A DNA stretch of 42,625 nt from assembly GCF_000526635.1 (NCBI RefSeq), contig NZ_JAGL01000027.1, forward strand, positions 1 through 42,625. Reading direction: 5' to 3'. The notes under the pieces are model-generated. The model saw only the letters and a program-made list of their open reading frames with translations. It searched no databases and was not told the origin of the DNA. The DNA comes from Aminobacter sp. J41. GTDB taxonomy: Bacteria; Pseudomonadota; Alphaproteobacteria; Rhizobiales; Rhizobiaceae. Within the stretch, counting starts at the first letter, position 1, and every line of letters begins with the position of its first letter. Below, in pieces: positions 8,352-16,483 of this stretch. A program made the position numbers and the translations under genes.

Positions 8352-9881
8352 GTGAGCGAAACCATCCTCGAGATGCGCAACATCTCCAAGACGTTTCCGG
8401 GCGTGAAGGCGCTGGACAACGTCTCGTTCTCGGTGCGCCGCGGCGAGATCCACGCGCTGGTCGGCGAGAACGGCGCCGGCAAGTCGACGCTGATGAAGAT
8501 CCTCTCCGGCGTCTACCCGCATGGCGAATACGAGGGCGACATCGTCTACGAGGGCGAGGTCAAGGCCTTCCGCGGCATTGCCGACTCCGAGCGCGAGGGC
8601 ATCATCATCATTCACCAGGAGCTGGCGCTGGTGCCGCTTCTGTCGATTGCCGAGAACATCTTCCTCGGCAAGGAATGCGCGAAGAACGGCATCATCGACT
8701 GGCAGGAGACCAACCGGCGCACGCGCGAATTGCTCGAACGCGTCGGGCTCGACGAGCGCCCCGAAACCAAGGTCATGCATCTCGGCCTCGGCAAGCAGCA
8801 GCTGGTCGAGATCGCCAAGGCGCTATCGCGCGAGGTGCGGCTGCTGATCCTCGATGAGCCGACCTCCTCGCTCAACGAGAAGGACAGCGACGCGCTGCTT
8901 GAACTGCTGCGCGAGTTCCGCGCCCGCGGCATTTCCTCGATCCTGATCTCGCACAAGCTGAGCGAGGTCTCCAAGGTTGCCGACAACATCACCGTTTTGC
9001 GCGACGGCCGCGCCGTCTCGACGCTCGACTGTTCCGCCGGGCCCGTGCCGGAGGACCGCGTCATCCGCGATATGGTCGGCCGCTCGCTCACCGACCGCTA
9101 CCCGCCGCGCGAGCCGCGCATCGGCGACACCATGTTCGAGGTGCGGGGCTGGACCGTCTTCCACCCGATCGACCAGGACCGCAAGGTGGTCGACAATGTC
9201 AGCTTCCACCTGCGCCGCGGCGAGGTGCTCGGCATTGCCGGGCTGATGGGGGCCGGGCGCACCGAACTCGCCATGAGCCTGTTTGGCCGCTCCTACGGCC
9301 GCTATGCCGGCGGCGAAGCCTTCATTGCCGGCGAGAAGGTCGACCTTTCGACCGTGCCGGCCGCGATCAATGCCGGGCTCGCCTACGCCACCGAGGACCG
9401 CAAGTCCTACGGCCTCGTGCTCGACCAGACCATCCGCCGCAACGTTCCGCTCGCCAATCTCGAAGGCGTCGCCAATTCGGGCGTCATCGACCGCCACCGC
9501 GAGGGCGAGGTGGCGGAAGAGTACCGCCGGCGCATCAACATCAAGACGCCCACCATCGAGCAGTCGGCGGTGAACCTTTCCGGCGGCAATCAGCAGAAGG
9601 TGGTGCTGTCGAAGTGGCTGTTCGCCGACCCCGACATCCTGATCCTCGACGAGCCGACGCGCGGCATCGACGTCGGCGCTAAGTTCGAGATCTACACGAT
9701 CATTCGCGACCTCGCCCAAAGCGGCAAGTCGATCATCGTCATCTCGTCGGAAATGCCGGAGCTGCTCGGCATCACCGACCGGCTCTACGTCATGAACAAG
9801 GGACGCTTCGTCGGCGAGCTGCCGACCGCAGAGGCGACCCAGGAAAAGATCATGTCCATGATCATCAAGGCAGGCGGGTAG
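8352..9881 (+). CDS. gguA: Multiple-monosaccharide ABC transporter ATP-binding protein GguA
   Basis: A 509-residue duplicated sugar ABC ATPase. The first domain has Walker A GENGAGKST at about residues 38-46 and Walker B LLILDEPTSSLNEKD; the second domain has LSGGNQQKVVLSKWL and LILDEPTRGIDVG, while its P-loop is degenerate (GLMGAGRTELAM), as usual in this class. I prefer the GTG at 8352 because GGAG at 8341-8344 lies 7 bases upstream; the ATG at 8346 is only one base after that motif but would add just two residues. It is followed three bases later by the permease gene. It powers uptake of sugars delivered by ChvE. Confidence 0.93.
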   Translation: MSETILEMRNISKTFPGVKALDNVSFSVRRGEIHALVGENGAGKSTLMKILSGVYPHGEYEGDIVYEGEVKAFRGIADSEREGIIIIHQELALVPLLSIAENIFLGKECAKNGIIDWQETNRRTRELLERVGLDERPETKVMHLGLGKQQLVEIAKALSREVRLLILDEPTSSLNEKDSDALLELLREFRARGISSILISHKLSEVSKVADNITVLRDGRAVSTLDCSAGPVPEDRVIRDMVGRSLTDRYPPREPRIGDTMFEVRGWTVFHPIDQDRKVVDNVSFHLRRGEVLGIAGLMGAGRTELAMSLFGRSYGRYAGGEAFIAGEKVDLSTVPAAINAGLAYATEDRKSYGLVLDQTIRRNVPLANLEGVANSGVIDRHREGEVAEEYRRRINIKTPTIEQSAVNLSGGNQQKVVLSKWLFADPDILILDEPTRGIDVGAKFEIYTIIRDLAQSGKSIIVISSEMPELLGITDRLYVMNKGRFVGELPTAEATQEKIMSMIIKAGG

Positions 9882-9884
9882 CCC

Positions 9885-11087
9885 ATGGATCAGACCATCA
9901 CGTCCGCAAGGCCCGAGGCGGCCGACCGCACGAGGAACCAGCATTTTTGGCGCGCCAACATGCGCGAATACGGCATCCTGATCGCGCTGGTCGTGATCAT
10001 GGCCTTCTTCCAGTTCGCCACCGGCGGCATCCTGCTGCGCCCGGTCAACCTCACCAACCTGATGCTGCAGAACAGCTACATCGTCATCATGGCGGTGGGC
10101 ATGCTGCTGGTGATCGTCTCCGGCCACATTGATCTCTCGGTCGGCTCGGTGCTCGGCTTCATCGGTGCGCTGGCGGCGGTGATGATCGTGCAGTGGCACG
10201 TCAACTTCGTGCTGGCGGCGATTGTGTGCCTCGCGGTGGGCGCGGCGATCGGCGCGGCGCAAGGCTACTGGATCGCCTATTTCCGCATCCCCTCCTTCAT
10301 CGTCACGCTTGCGGGCATGCTGGTGTTCAAGGGCCTGACGCTGTGGCTGCTTGCCGGCCAGTCGGTGGGGCCGTTCCCGCCCACCTTCCAGCTGATCGCC
10401 TCCGGCTTCCTGCCCGACCTGTTCGGCGCCGAGGGCATCAACCTGTTCTCGCTGCTGGTCGGCCTCGGCTTCGCGGTGCTGCTCCTCTACCTCGCCATCC
10501 GCAACCGGCGGCAGGAACAGCGGCGCGGGCTGGTCGAGGAACCCTTCGCGGTCTTCACCATCAAGAACGCGCTGATCTTCTGCGCGATCGCCTACATGAG
10601 CTACCTGATGGCGTCGTTCCGCGGCCTGCCGAACGTCTTCATCGTCATGGCGCTCCTGATCGCGATCTATTCCTTCATCGCCAACCGCACCACGGTCGGC
10701 CGGCGCATCTACGCGATCGGCGGCAACGAGAAGGCGGCCAAGCTGTCGGGCATCCGCACCGAGCGGCTGGTGTTCCTCACCTTCGCCAATATGGGCATGC
10801 TGGCGGCGCTGGCCGGTCTCGTCTTTGCCGCGCGCCTCAACACGGCAACGCCCAAGGCTGGCCTCGGCTTCGAGCTCGACGTGATCGCGGCCGTCTTCAT
10901 CGGCGGCGCGTCGATGTCGGGCGGCGTCGGCACCATCGTCGGCGCGGTGGTCGGCGCCTTCATCATGGGCGTGATGAACAACGGCATGTCGATCCTCGGC
11001 ATCGGCATCGACTACCAGCAGGTCATCAAGGGCCTGGTGCTGCTCGCCGCCGTCATCTTCGACGTCTACAACAAGAACAAGGCGTAA
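9885..11087 (+). CDS. gguB: Multiple-monosaccharide ABC transporter permease GguB
   Basis: A 400-residue inner-membrane permease of the XylH/GguB branch, longer than YtfT/YjfF because of an extra central cytoplasmic stretch (AIRNRRQEQRRGLVEEPFAV near residue 203) between two hydrophobic halves. Signature loops: AVGMLLVIVSGHIDLSVGSV near 65, IPSFIVTLAGMLVFKGLTLW near 135, IGGNEKAAKLSGIRTERLVF near 280, and AAVFIGGASMSGGVGTIVG near 335. A single GguB probably forms a homodimer with GguA and ChvE. It is spaced three bases from gguA and from the downstream dehydratase gene, consistent with one transcript. Confidence 0.94.
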   Translation: MDQTITSARPEAADRTRNQHFWRANMREYGILIALVVIMAFFQFATGGILLRPVNLTNLMLQNSYIVIMAVGMLLVIVSGHIDLSVGSVLGFIGALAAVMIVQWHVNFVLAAIVCLAVGAAIGAAQGYWIAYFRIPSFIVTLAGMLVFKGLTLWLLAGQSVGPFPPTFQLIASGFLPDLFGAEGINLFSLLVGLGFAVLLLYLAIRNRRQEQRRGLVEEPFAVFTIKNALIFCAIAYMSYLMASFRGLPNVFIVMALLIAIYSFIANRTTVGRRIYAIGGNEKAAKLSGIRTERLVFLTFANMGMLAALAGLVFAARLNTATPKAGLGFELDVIAAVFIGGASMSGGVGTIVGAVVGAFIMGVMNNGMSILGIGIDYQQVIKGLVLLAAVIFDVYNKNKA

Positions 11088-11090
11088 GAC

Positions 11091-12833
11091 ATGGGCTTCA
11101 GGAAGGCCGAATGGCCGCGCAAGCTGCGCTCGGCGGAATGGTTCGGTGGCACCAGCCGCGACCACATCTACCATCGCTCCTGGATGAAGAACCAGGGATT
11201 GCCGGCCGACCTGTTCGACGGCCGCCCGGTGATCGGCATCTGCAACACCTGGTCGGAGCTGACGCCGTGCAACGCGCACCTGCGCGACCTTGCCCAGCGC
11301 GTCAAGAACGGCATCTACGAGGCAGGCGGCCTGCCGCTCGAGTTCCCGGTATTCTCCACCGGCGAAAGCGCGCTGCGCCCGACGGCGATGATGTACCGCA
11401 ACCTCGCCGCTATGGACGTCGAGGAGGCGCTGCGCGCCAACCCGCTCGACGGCGTGGTGCTGATGGTCGGCTGCGACAAGACCACGCCGGCGCTGCTGAT
11501 GGGAGCGGCCAGCGTCGACATTCCGGCGATCGTCGTCTCCGGCGGGCCGATGCTGAACGGCTGGTTCCGCGGTGAGCGGGTCGGCTCCGGCACCGCGCTC
11601 TGGCAGATGAGCGAGGCGGTCAAGGCCGGCACCATGACCCGCGACGAATTCCTTGAGGCCGAGCAGGCGATGTCGCGCAGTCCCGGCTCCTGCAACACCA
11701 TGGGCACTGCTTCCACCATGGCGTCGATGGCCGAAGCGCTCGGCATGGCGCTGTCGGGCAACGCCGCGATCCCCGCCGTCGATTCCCGCCGCCGCGTGAT
11801 GGCGCAGCTGACCGGCCGGCGCATCGTGCAGATGGTCAAGGACGACCTGAAGCCTTCCGACATCCTCACGCGCGAGGCGTTCGAGAACGCGATCCGCGTC
11901 AACGGCGCGATCGGCGGCTCGACCAATGCGGTCATTCACCTCCTCGCGCTTGCCGGGCGCGTCGGCATTGACCTCACCCTCGACGACTGGGACCGGCTCG
12001 GCCGCGACGTGCCGACCATCGTCAACCTGATGCCGTCGGGCAAATACCTGATGGAGGAGTTCTTCTACGCGGGCGGGCTGCCGGTCGTCATCAAGCGGCT
12101 GGCGGAGGCGGGGCTTCTTCACCGCGACGCGCTCACCGTCTCCGGCGCCTCGGTCTGGGAAGAGGTGAAGGACGTCCGCAACTGGAACGAGGATGTCATC
12201 CTGCCGACCGAACGGGCGCTCACCTCACATGGCGGCATCGCCGTGCTGAAAGGCAACCTTGCCCCTAACGGCGCGGTGCTGAAACCCTCGGCGGCAAGCC
12301 CGCATTTGATGCAGCATCGCGGCCGCGCCGTCGTGTTCGAGGACATCGACGACTACAAGGCGCGCATCAACGATGAGGCGCTCGACATCGACGAAACCTG
12401 CATCATGGTGATGAAGAATTGCGGGCCGCGCGGCTATCCCGGCATGGCCGAGGTCGGCAATATGGGCCTGCCGCCGAAGATTTTGCGCAAGGGCATCACC
12501 GACATGGTCCGCATCTCCGACGCGCGCATGTCCGGCACGGCCTACGGCACCGTGGTGCTGCACACTTCGCCGGAGGCCGCCGTCGGCGGTCCGCTCGCGA
12601 TCGTCAGGACCGGCGACTTCATCGAGCTCGACGTGCCGAACCGGCGCCTCCACCTGGACGTTTCGGACGAGGAGATCGCCGCACGCCTCGCCGCCTGGAC
12701 GCCGCCGGTCAGGCGGCCGGAGAGCGGCTATGCGCGGCTCTTCCACGACCACGTGCAAGGGGCGGACACCGGCGCCGACTTCGACTTCCTCAAGGGCCGC
12801 CGCGGCAAGGACGTTCCCCGTGACAGTCACTGA
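11091..12833 (+). CDS. IlvD/Edd-family sugar-acid dehydratase, probable L-arabonate dehydratase
   Basis: A 580-residue enzyme of the IlvD/Edd family, close in length to the characterised Rhizobium L-arabonate dehydratase (579 residues). Cluster ligands are visible at C60 (LTPC), C128 (VGCDKTTP) and C201 (GSCNTMGT), the pattern for a [2Fe-2S] cluster; K130 in CDKTTP is the expected carbamylated lysine binding Mg2+. The catalytic serine lies in SDARMSGT near residue 482. It converts an aldonate (L-arabonate, perhaps D-fuconate or galactonate) to the 2-keto-3-deoxy acid. It sits between the GguB permease and the sugar dehydrogenase, overlapping the latter by 14 bases. General dihydroxy-acid dehydratase for branched amino acids is less likely given the operon. 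Confidence 0.93.
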   Translation: MGFRKAEWPRKLRSAEWFGGTSRDHIYHRSWMKNQGLPADLFDGRPVIGICNTWSELTPCNAHLRDLAQRVKNGIYEAGGLPLEFPVFSTGESALRPTAMMYRNLAAMDVEEALRANPLDGVVLMVGCDKTTPALLMGAASVDIPAIVVSGGPMLNGWFRGERVGSGTALWQMSEAVKAGTMTRDEFLEAEQAMSRSPGSCNTMGTASTMASMAEALGMALSGNAAIPAVDSRRRVMAQLTGRRIVQMVKDDLKPSDILTREAFENAIRVNGAIGGSTNAVIHLLALAGRVGIDLTLDDWDRLGRDVPTIVNLMPSGKYLMEEFFYAGGLPVVIKRLAEAGLLHRDALTVSGASVWEEVKDVRNWNEDVILPTERALTSHGGIAVLKGNLAPNGAVLKPSAASPHLMQHRGRAVVFEDIDDYKARINDEALDIDETCIMVMKNCGPRGYPGMAEVGNMGLPPKILRKGITDMVRISDARMSGTAYGTVVLHTSPEAAVGGPLAIVRTGDFIELDVPNRRLHLDVSDEEIAARLAAWTPPVRRPESGYARLFHDHVQGADTGADFDFLKGRRGKDVPRDSH

Positions 12834-13746
12834 CATCGCCATCGTCGGCGTCGGCAAGATCGCGCGCGACCAGCACGTGCCGGCGATCTCCGGCAATACC
12901 AGCTTTCGGCTGACGGCCACCGTCAGCGCGCATTCCGGCCTCGACGGCATCGAGAATTTTCCGACGCTGGACCAGTTGCTGGCCGCGCGGGCGGACATCG
13001 CGGCGCTGGCGCTCTGCATGCCGCCGCAGGCGCGCTACGAGGCAGCGGCAAAGGCAATCGCCGCCGGCCGCCACGTCCTCCTCGAAAAGCCGCCGGGCGC
13101 GACCATCGCCGAGGTCGAGGCGCTGGTGAGGATGGCCGAGGCGCGGAACGTTGCGCTGTTCGCCACCTGGCATTCGCGCTTTGCCGGCGCGGTCGAGCCC
13201 GCGCGGCTGTGGCTCAGGGACAAGAGAGTGCGGCACGTCTCGGTCGTCTGGAAGGAGGACGTGCGCCGCTGGCATCCCGGCCAGGCGTGGATCTGGCAGC
13301 CGGGCGGGCTTGGTGTGTTCGACCCTGGCATCAACGCGCTGTCGATCGTCACGCGCATCCTGCCCGCGCCGTTCCATCTCGTCTCCTCGACGCTCGAATT
13401 TCCCGACGGGCGTGAGGCGCCGATCGCGGCAAAACTGCGCTTTGCGGGGAAGGGGGGCTTCGCGGTCGAGGCCGATTTCGACTGGCGCCAGACCGGCCCG
13501 CAGACCTGGGACATCGAGGTCGAAACCGACGCCGGGACGCTGCTTCTGAAGTCCGGCGGCGCCGAGATGCACATTGACGGGCGCGAAACGCAGCAATGGG
13601 GCGACGTCGAATATTCGGCCATCTACCGCCGCTTCGCCGAACTGATCGCCACCCGCTCGATCGACGCCGACCTTTCGCCGCTCACCCACGTCGCCGACGC
13701 CTTCATGCTGGGTCGGCGGGTGACCGGGGAGGCGTTCGAGGAGTAG
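12820..13746 (+). CDS. GFO/IDH/MocA sugar 1-dehydrogenase, probable L-arabinose/D-galactose 1-dehydrogenase
   Basis: A 308-residue NAD(P)-dependent oxidoreductase oxidising an aldose at C1 to its lactone. The Rossmann motif is VGVGKI at 9-14, and EKPPG carries the conserved K90. Residues equivalent to the Azospirillum L-arabinose 1-dehydrogenase active site are all present one position earlier: H118, E146, H152, D168 and N172 (FDPGIN). The GTG at 12820 begins MTVTDIAIVG and overlaps the previous gene by 14 bases; the longer frame from 12730 lies wholly inside that gene and is rejected. It starts the oxidative pathway although it is encoded last. D-galactose is a plausible second substrate, since this family often accepts both. 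Confidence 0.92.
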   Translation: MTVTDIAIVGVGKIARDQHVPAISGNTSFRLTATVSAHSGLDGIENFPTLDQLLAARADIAALALCMPPQARYEAAAKAIAAGRHVLLEKPPGATIAEVEALVRMAEARNVALFATWHSRFAGAVEPARLWLRDKRVRHVSVVWKEDVRRWHPGQAWIWQPGGLGVFDPGINALSIVTRILPAPFHLVSSTLEFPDGREAPIAAKLRFAGKGGFAVEADFDWRQTGPQTWDIEVETDAGTLLLKSGGAEMHIDGRETQQWGDVEYSAIYRRFAELIATRSIDADLSPLTHVADAFMLGRRVTGEAFEE

Positions 13747-13863
13747 GGGAGAGCAGGCGCATACGATCGGGGACAGATAGCCAACGCGCTTTCGCCAACC
13801 GTCTCTCCGGCCATCCCTGCCTCGCCAGACTTTCTGCCCGGCACGAAGCTCGTCCTCCTCATT

Positions 13864-13890
13864 CTACGGCTTGACCGTGGCATCTATGCC
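13864..13890. repeat. Short palindromic intergenic repeat (ACGG-CTTGA-CCGT core)
   Basis: TACGGCTTGACCGTGGCATC matches the palindrome GCCACGGCTTGACCGTGGC at 36181-36199 almost exactly. Such short palindromes are scattered between genes in rhizobial genomes. It lies in the 330-base gap after the sugar dehydrogenase. Confidence 0.55.
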
Positions 13891-13935
13891 AGAGTGCTGC
13901 AGGTAAGACCCATCGCCGTGACAGTCGCAGGGCCC

Positions 13936-13990
13936 GGATCCTCCCCCATTTTATGGGGGAGGTGGCGCGAAGCGCCGGAGGGGGCTCGTA
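13936..13990. repeat. Mosaic intergenic repeat, short copy
   Basis: GGATCCTCCCCCATTTTATG followed by GGGGAGG and GCGAAGCGCC forms two nested palindromes (CCTCCCCCAT/ATGGGGGAGG and GGCGCGAAGCGCC). The same building blocks recur at 16157, 16406, 39540, 39834 and 42379. The rest of the 13747-14076 gap shows nothing else recognisable. Confidence 0.7.
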
Positions 13991-14076
13991 GGGCGCCGGC
14001 GCACAACTGTCTGGCAAAGAACAGGGGCCGAGTGTGGCCGGATCATGTGAAGGTGATCACCACCCTTCTTACCCCC

Positions 14077-14271
14077 TCACTTCTCCCAATTGTGCGGGTT
14101 GGCGTGGCGGACGAGGCGGGCCTGGCAACCAGGGCACAGCTCGTATTCGGCATCGAGCCGGGTCGAGCCGCCGACGGCGGCAATGTTGACCCGCACCCAC
14201 CGATACCTGTCGATCTCCTTCGTCTCGATCTCAGCCCTGCATCCGTCGCAGGTCCAGGCCGGCGGCTCCAT
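14077..14271 (-). CDS. Small CxxC...CxxC zinc-ribbon-like hypothetical protein
   Basis: A 64-residue protein with two cysteine pairs, CDGC near residue 8 and CPGC near residue 46, separated by a strand-rich segment (YRWVRVNIAAVGG). This spacing suggests a zinc ribbon; tyrosine and tryptophan content is that of a folded protein. I choose the ATG at 14271 because GAGG lies eight bases upstream; a TTG at 14277 is possible. It has no operon partner: the sugar locus ends 330 bases away on the other strand and the broken AraC gene lies upstream on the same strand. Function unknown. Confidence 0.6.
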   Translation of the reverse strand: MEPPAWTCDGCRAEIETKEIDRYRWVRVNIAAVGGSTRLDAEYELCPGCQARLVRHANPHNWEK

Positions 14272-14422
14272 TCCCAATTCCTCGTGTCTGCCTCTGTTTT
14301 CGAGATAGCACGCGAGGCGCCGAAGAAAAGGCGCAACCCTTCATTAACGATAAAAAAATCAGTTAATTCAGAGCCTTGTGCCAAACTGGCAATGTTGGTG
14401 ACCGGCTTTCGGACAGCTGTCC

Positions 14423-15285
14423 CTAACCGGCACGCACCTTGTTCGGGGTTTTTCCCCAGTGCGCGCGCATCATGTGGGTGAGGTGGCTCTGGCTGGAAAA
14501 TCCGCTGAGGAACGCGACCTCGGGAATCGGCGTGTCCGTCTCGCGCAACAGCCGCTCGGCATGCTCGAGCCGAAGCTCCAGCACGTAGCGGTGCGGCGGC
14601 AGGCCGAAGGTCCTGGCAAAGGCTTCCGAAAAATGGCCGGAGGAGAGGCCGCAGAGCGCGGCAAGTTCGGGGATCGTCACCTTGCGGCGGAATTTTCCTG
14701 CAAATAGGCTTTTACGCGACCAGTCGCGCTGGCCGAGAGCGACGCGCGCACCCGCCGTTTCGGGCCGTTGAGGTTCGAATAGGTCCGCAGCGCATGCAGG
14801 CCCATCAGCGTCACCAGCGATTCCAGAAACAGCTCGTTGCTGCCCGCCGGCGCCTGCAGTTCGTCCTTCAGCAGCGTCGCGAGCTTGAACGCGACCTTGT
14901 CGAGCACCGGATAGGTGGGCGAAAGTTCAATGTCGCTGCGCCCGAATTCCTCGGCCGCGAGTTCCTTCAGCCGGCAAGGCTCGATCGCCACCACGACATT
15001 TTCGAGCTCGGCGCCCCAGCTCGCCCGGCAGGCAACGCTTGCCGGCACCACCGAAACCATGCCGGCGGTCACATTGGTCGTGCGCGGCTCGTCGTCGCCG
15101 AGCGCGAGCCGCAGGCGCTGGATCGGCGACAGCAGCACCAGCAGCCAGTGGTTTTCCGGTGCGAATTCCTGGGCCGAAGGCGAACGAAAGGAATAGAGGG
15201 CACCGCCGCGGCGGGTAAGTCTGTGTTGCCCGGAATCCTTCGGCCACGGATCAAACGGCGTGGCTTTGTCGAAGTGTCCGTGCAT
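14423..15285 (-). pseudogene. AraC-family transcriptional regulator split by a single-base frameshift
   Basis: Two minus-strand frames together make one AraC-type regulator of about 287 residues. The upstream frame (15285-14677) encodes a ligand/cupin-like N-terminal domain ending RVKAYLQENSAAR; the second (about 14695-14423) encodes the double helix-turn-helix: VTIPELAALCGLSSGHFSEA, then FLSGFSSQSHLTHMMRAHWG. Reading GAAAATTCCGCCGCAAGGTG with one extra base in the A/T run (14691-14696 on the plus strand) restores LQENFRRKVTIPELAA, the expected linker. So one base is missing. It may be a real pseudogene or a sequencing error at a homopolymer. If active, it could regulate neighbours, but no target is evident. 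Confidence 0.85.
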
Positions 15286-15499
15286 TCAGACCAGATACCC
15301 CATACTCAACAACTTGCAGGTGCGGCCCGGCATCGACGGCGCAAGGGCCCCGGCGGAAATCGTTCTACAACCTGCGATCGTTCCGGGCGCGAGATCAGCA
15401 ACCGGTTAGTGAGCCCGGGTTACCAATTTCTTAACGCGGGCTTCCCTTACGGAACCGCAATTAATGTGGCCGGAAACGATCCACAGTTTCCTTAGACCG

Positions 15500-15790
15500 A
15501 GGCAACTTCCGCGTTAGCCGCGCAAATCGTCGCGGCTTCGGGAGGACGCGGCATGGGCGGATGGGGAGGTTGCCGCACCTGTCGTAGCGGCAGGTCCGCG
15601 AGTGCAATGTCTGGGAAGGAAGGCGCCGGTCACGCCGAATGGGGGCCAGCTGTGAGCTGTTCGGCGCGACCGGCAACGGCGAGCGGATGACGGAGCGGGT
15701 GGGGTCTCCGTCATGTTCAGTGCTCGCCGTCATGCTGGCCGGGCGGATTGGGGTGCCACCCGGCCATATGACGGTTGTGTTTTCTTGTGA
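15500..15790 (+). ncRNA. Candidate structured RNA: four adjacent hairpins with competing pairings and a T-rich end
   Basis: This lies in a 1.2-kb stretch with no convincing gene. Hairpin 1 pairs 15577-15584 with 15588-15595. Hairpin 2 pairs 15625-15639 with 15660-15674 (14 of 15) and has an inner 5-bp stem (15647-15651/15655-15659). Hairpin 3 pairs 15676-15684 with 15722-15730 and 15687-15695 with 15706-15714, all perfect. Hairpin 4 pairs 15737-15746 with 15756-15765 (9 of 10) and can be lengthened by CCGTCAT 15727-15733 with ATGACGG 15768-15774. That extension uses bases also needed by hairpin 3, so the two forms are mutually exclusive. TTGTGTTTTCTT follows at 15775-15786, terminator-like on the plus strand. 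Promoter and boundaries are not identified; the start is arbitrary. Confidence 0.35.
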
Positions 15791-16031
15791 TTGCCCGAAG
15801 GGGTGATGGTGCGCAGCCCCGGCCCGCGGCAATTGCGAGAGCCGGCTGATGCCGCACTGATACGACTGGCAGGCTGCTGAGGCGGTGCCCCGCGCGTTTG
15901 GCCCGGTGCGGGTGAACACTCCCCCTCATGACGCCCCCTTTGCGACACATGCCTCAACGGGGGCCGCTCACGCCTGCCCTTTCCTCCCGAGTGAGGTGTG
16001 TCGAACCAGATTTTCCAGGAAGATTAACATC

Positions 16032-16103
16032 ATGACTGACGGCAAAACGTCTTTCAGGATGCACGGATTTTTGCGTGATCCACTGAAAAAGATGCAGTGG
16101 TAA
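16032..16103 (+). CDS. Possible 23-residue small protein
   Basis: An ATG at 16032 preceded by AGGAAG (16017-16022) opens a short frame beginning MTDGKTSFRMHGF and ending KKMQW at TAA. The local sequence is noticeably more AT-rich than its surroundings and the ribosome site is reasonable, but length and lack of known relatives make this doubtful. It follows the hairpin cluster by about 240 bases and precedes a mosaic repeat. Could be a leader peptide or chance. Confidence 0.25.
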   Translation: MTDGKTSFRMHGFLRDPLKKMQW

Positions 16104-16156
16104 TGTTTGCCAGACGCGAAGTTATGCTGGTCCGCCTTTGCCACCCGCACGCCGCA

Positions 16157-16452
16157 GATCCTCCCCCATTCATGGGGGAGGGGACCGCTGGAGGCGGTGG
16201 AGGAGGCGTGACGGAGCAGGGCATCTCGCAAGTTTTGTTTTCTGCGCACACCTCCTCAAGTGGCATTTTACGAGCCCCCTCCGCCGCCTTCGGCGTCACC
16301 TCGCCCGCGCTGCGGGGGAGGATCCGGGCGGTGCCTTTCATGGTCGTCGCGCATATCGGTGGCAGCGATCACCCACGACGTAAAACCTGCGAAGCTGATC
16401 CAGTCGGATCCTCCCCCAGGGAGGGGGACCGCCTAAGGCGGTGGAGGGGGAG
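16157..16452. repeat. Mosaic intergenic repeat, long copy 1
   Basis: Built of CCTCCCCCATTCATGGGGGAGG, a GGAGGCGGTGGAGGAGGCGTG block, a spacer containing TTTTGTTTTCTGCGC, the GCCGCCTTCGGCGTCACCTC palindrome, GGTGCCTTTCATGG and GCATATCGGTGGCAGCGATC, then a second CCTCCCCCAGGGAGGGGG palindrome reached through CTGATCCAGTCGGATCC. The same order occurs in the copies at 39834-40051 (inverted) and 42379-42625. It separates the hairpin cluster from pyrC. Confidence 0.8.
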
Positions 16453-16483
16453 TTGATCGCAAACGCCGAGGGTAGAGAGACCC

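Noticed and set aside
8823-12122. A 1099-codon minus-strand open frame opposite gguA, gguB and the dehydratase
   Set aside because: It is a GC-driven shadow: rich in D, H, R and Q with no motifs, while the plus strand encodes well-recognised proteins with normal start sites.
15461-15919. 152-codon minus-strand frame across the hairpin cluster
   Set aside because: Proline/arginine-rich with no recognisable domain or good start site; the strong inverted repeats explain the sequence better.
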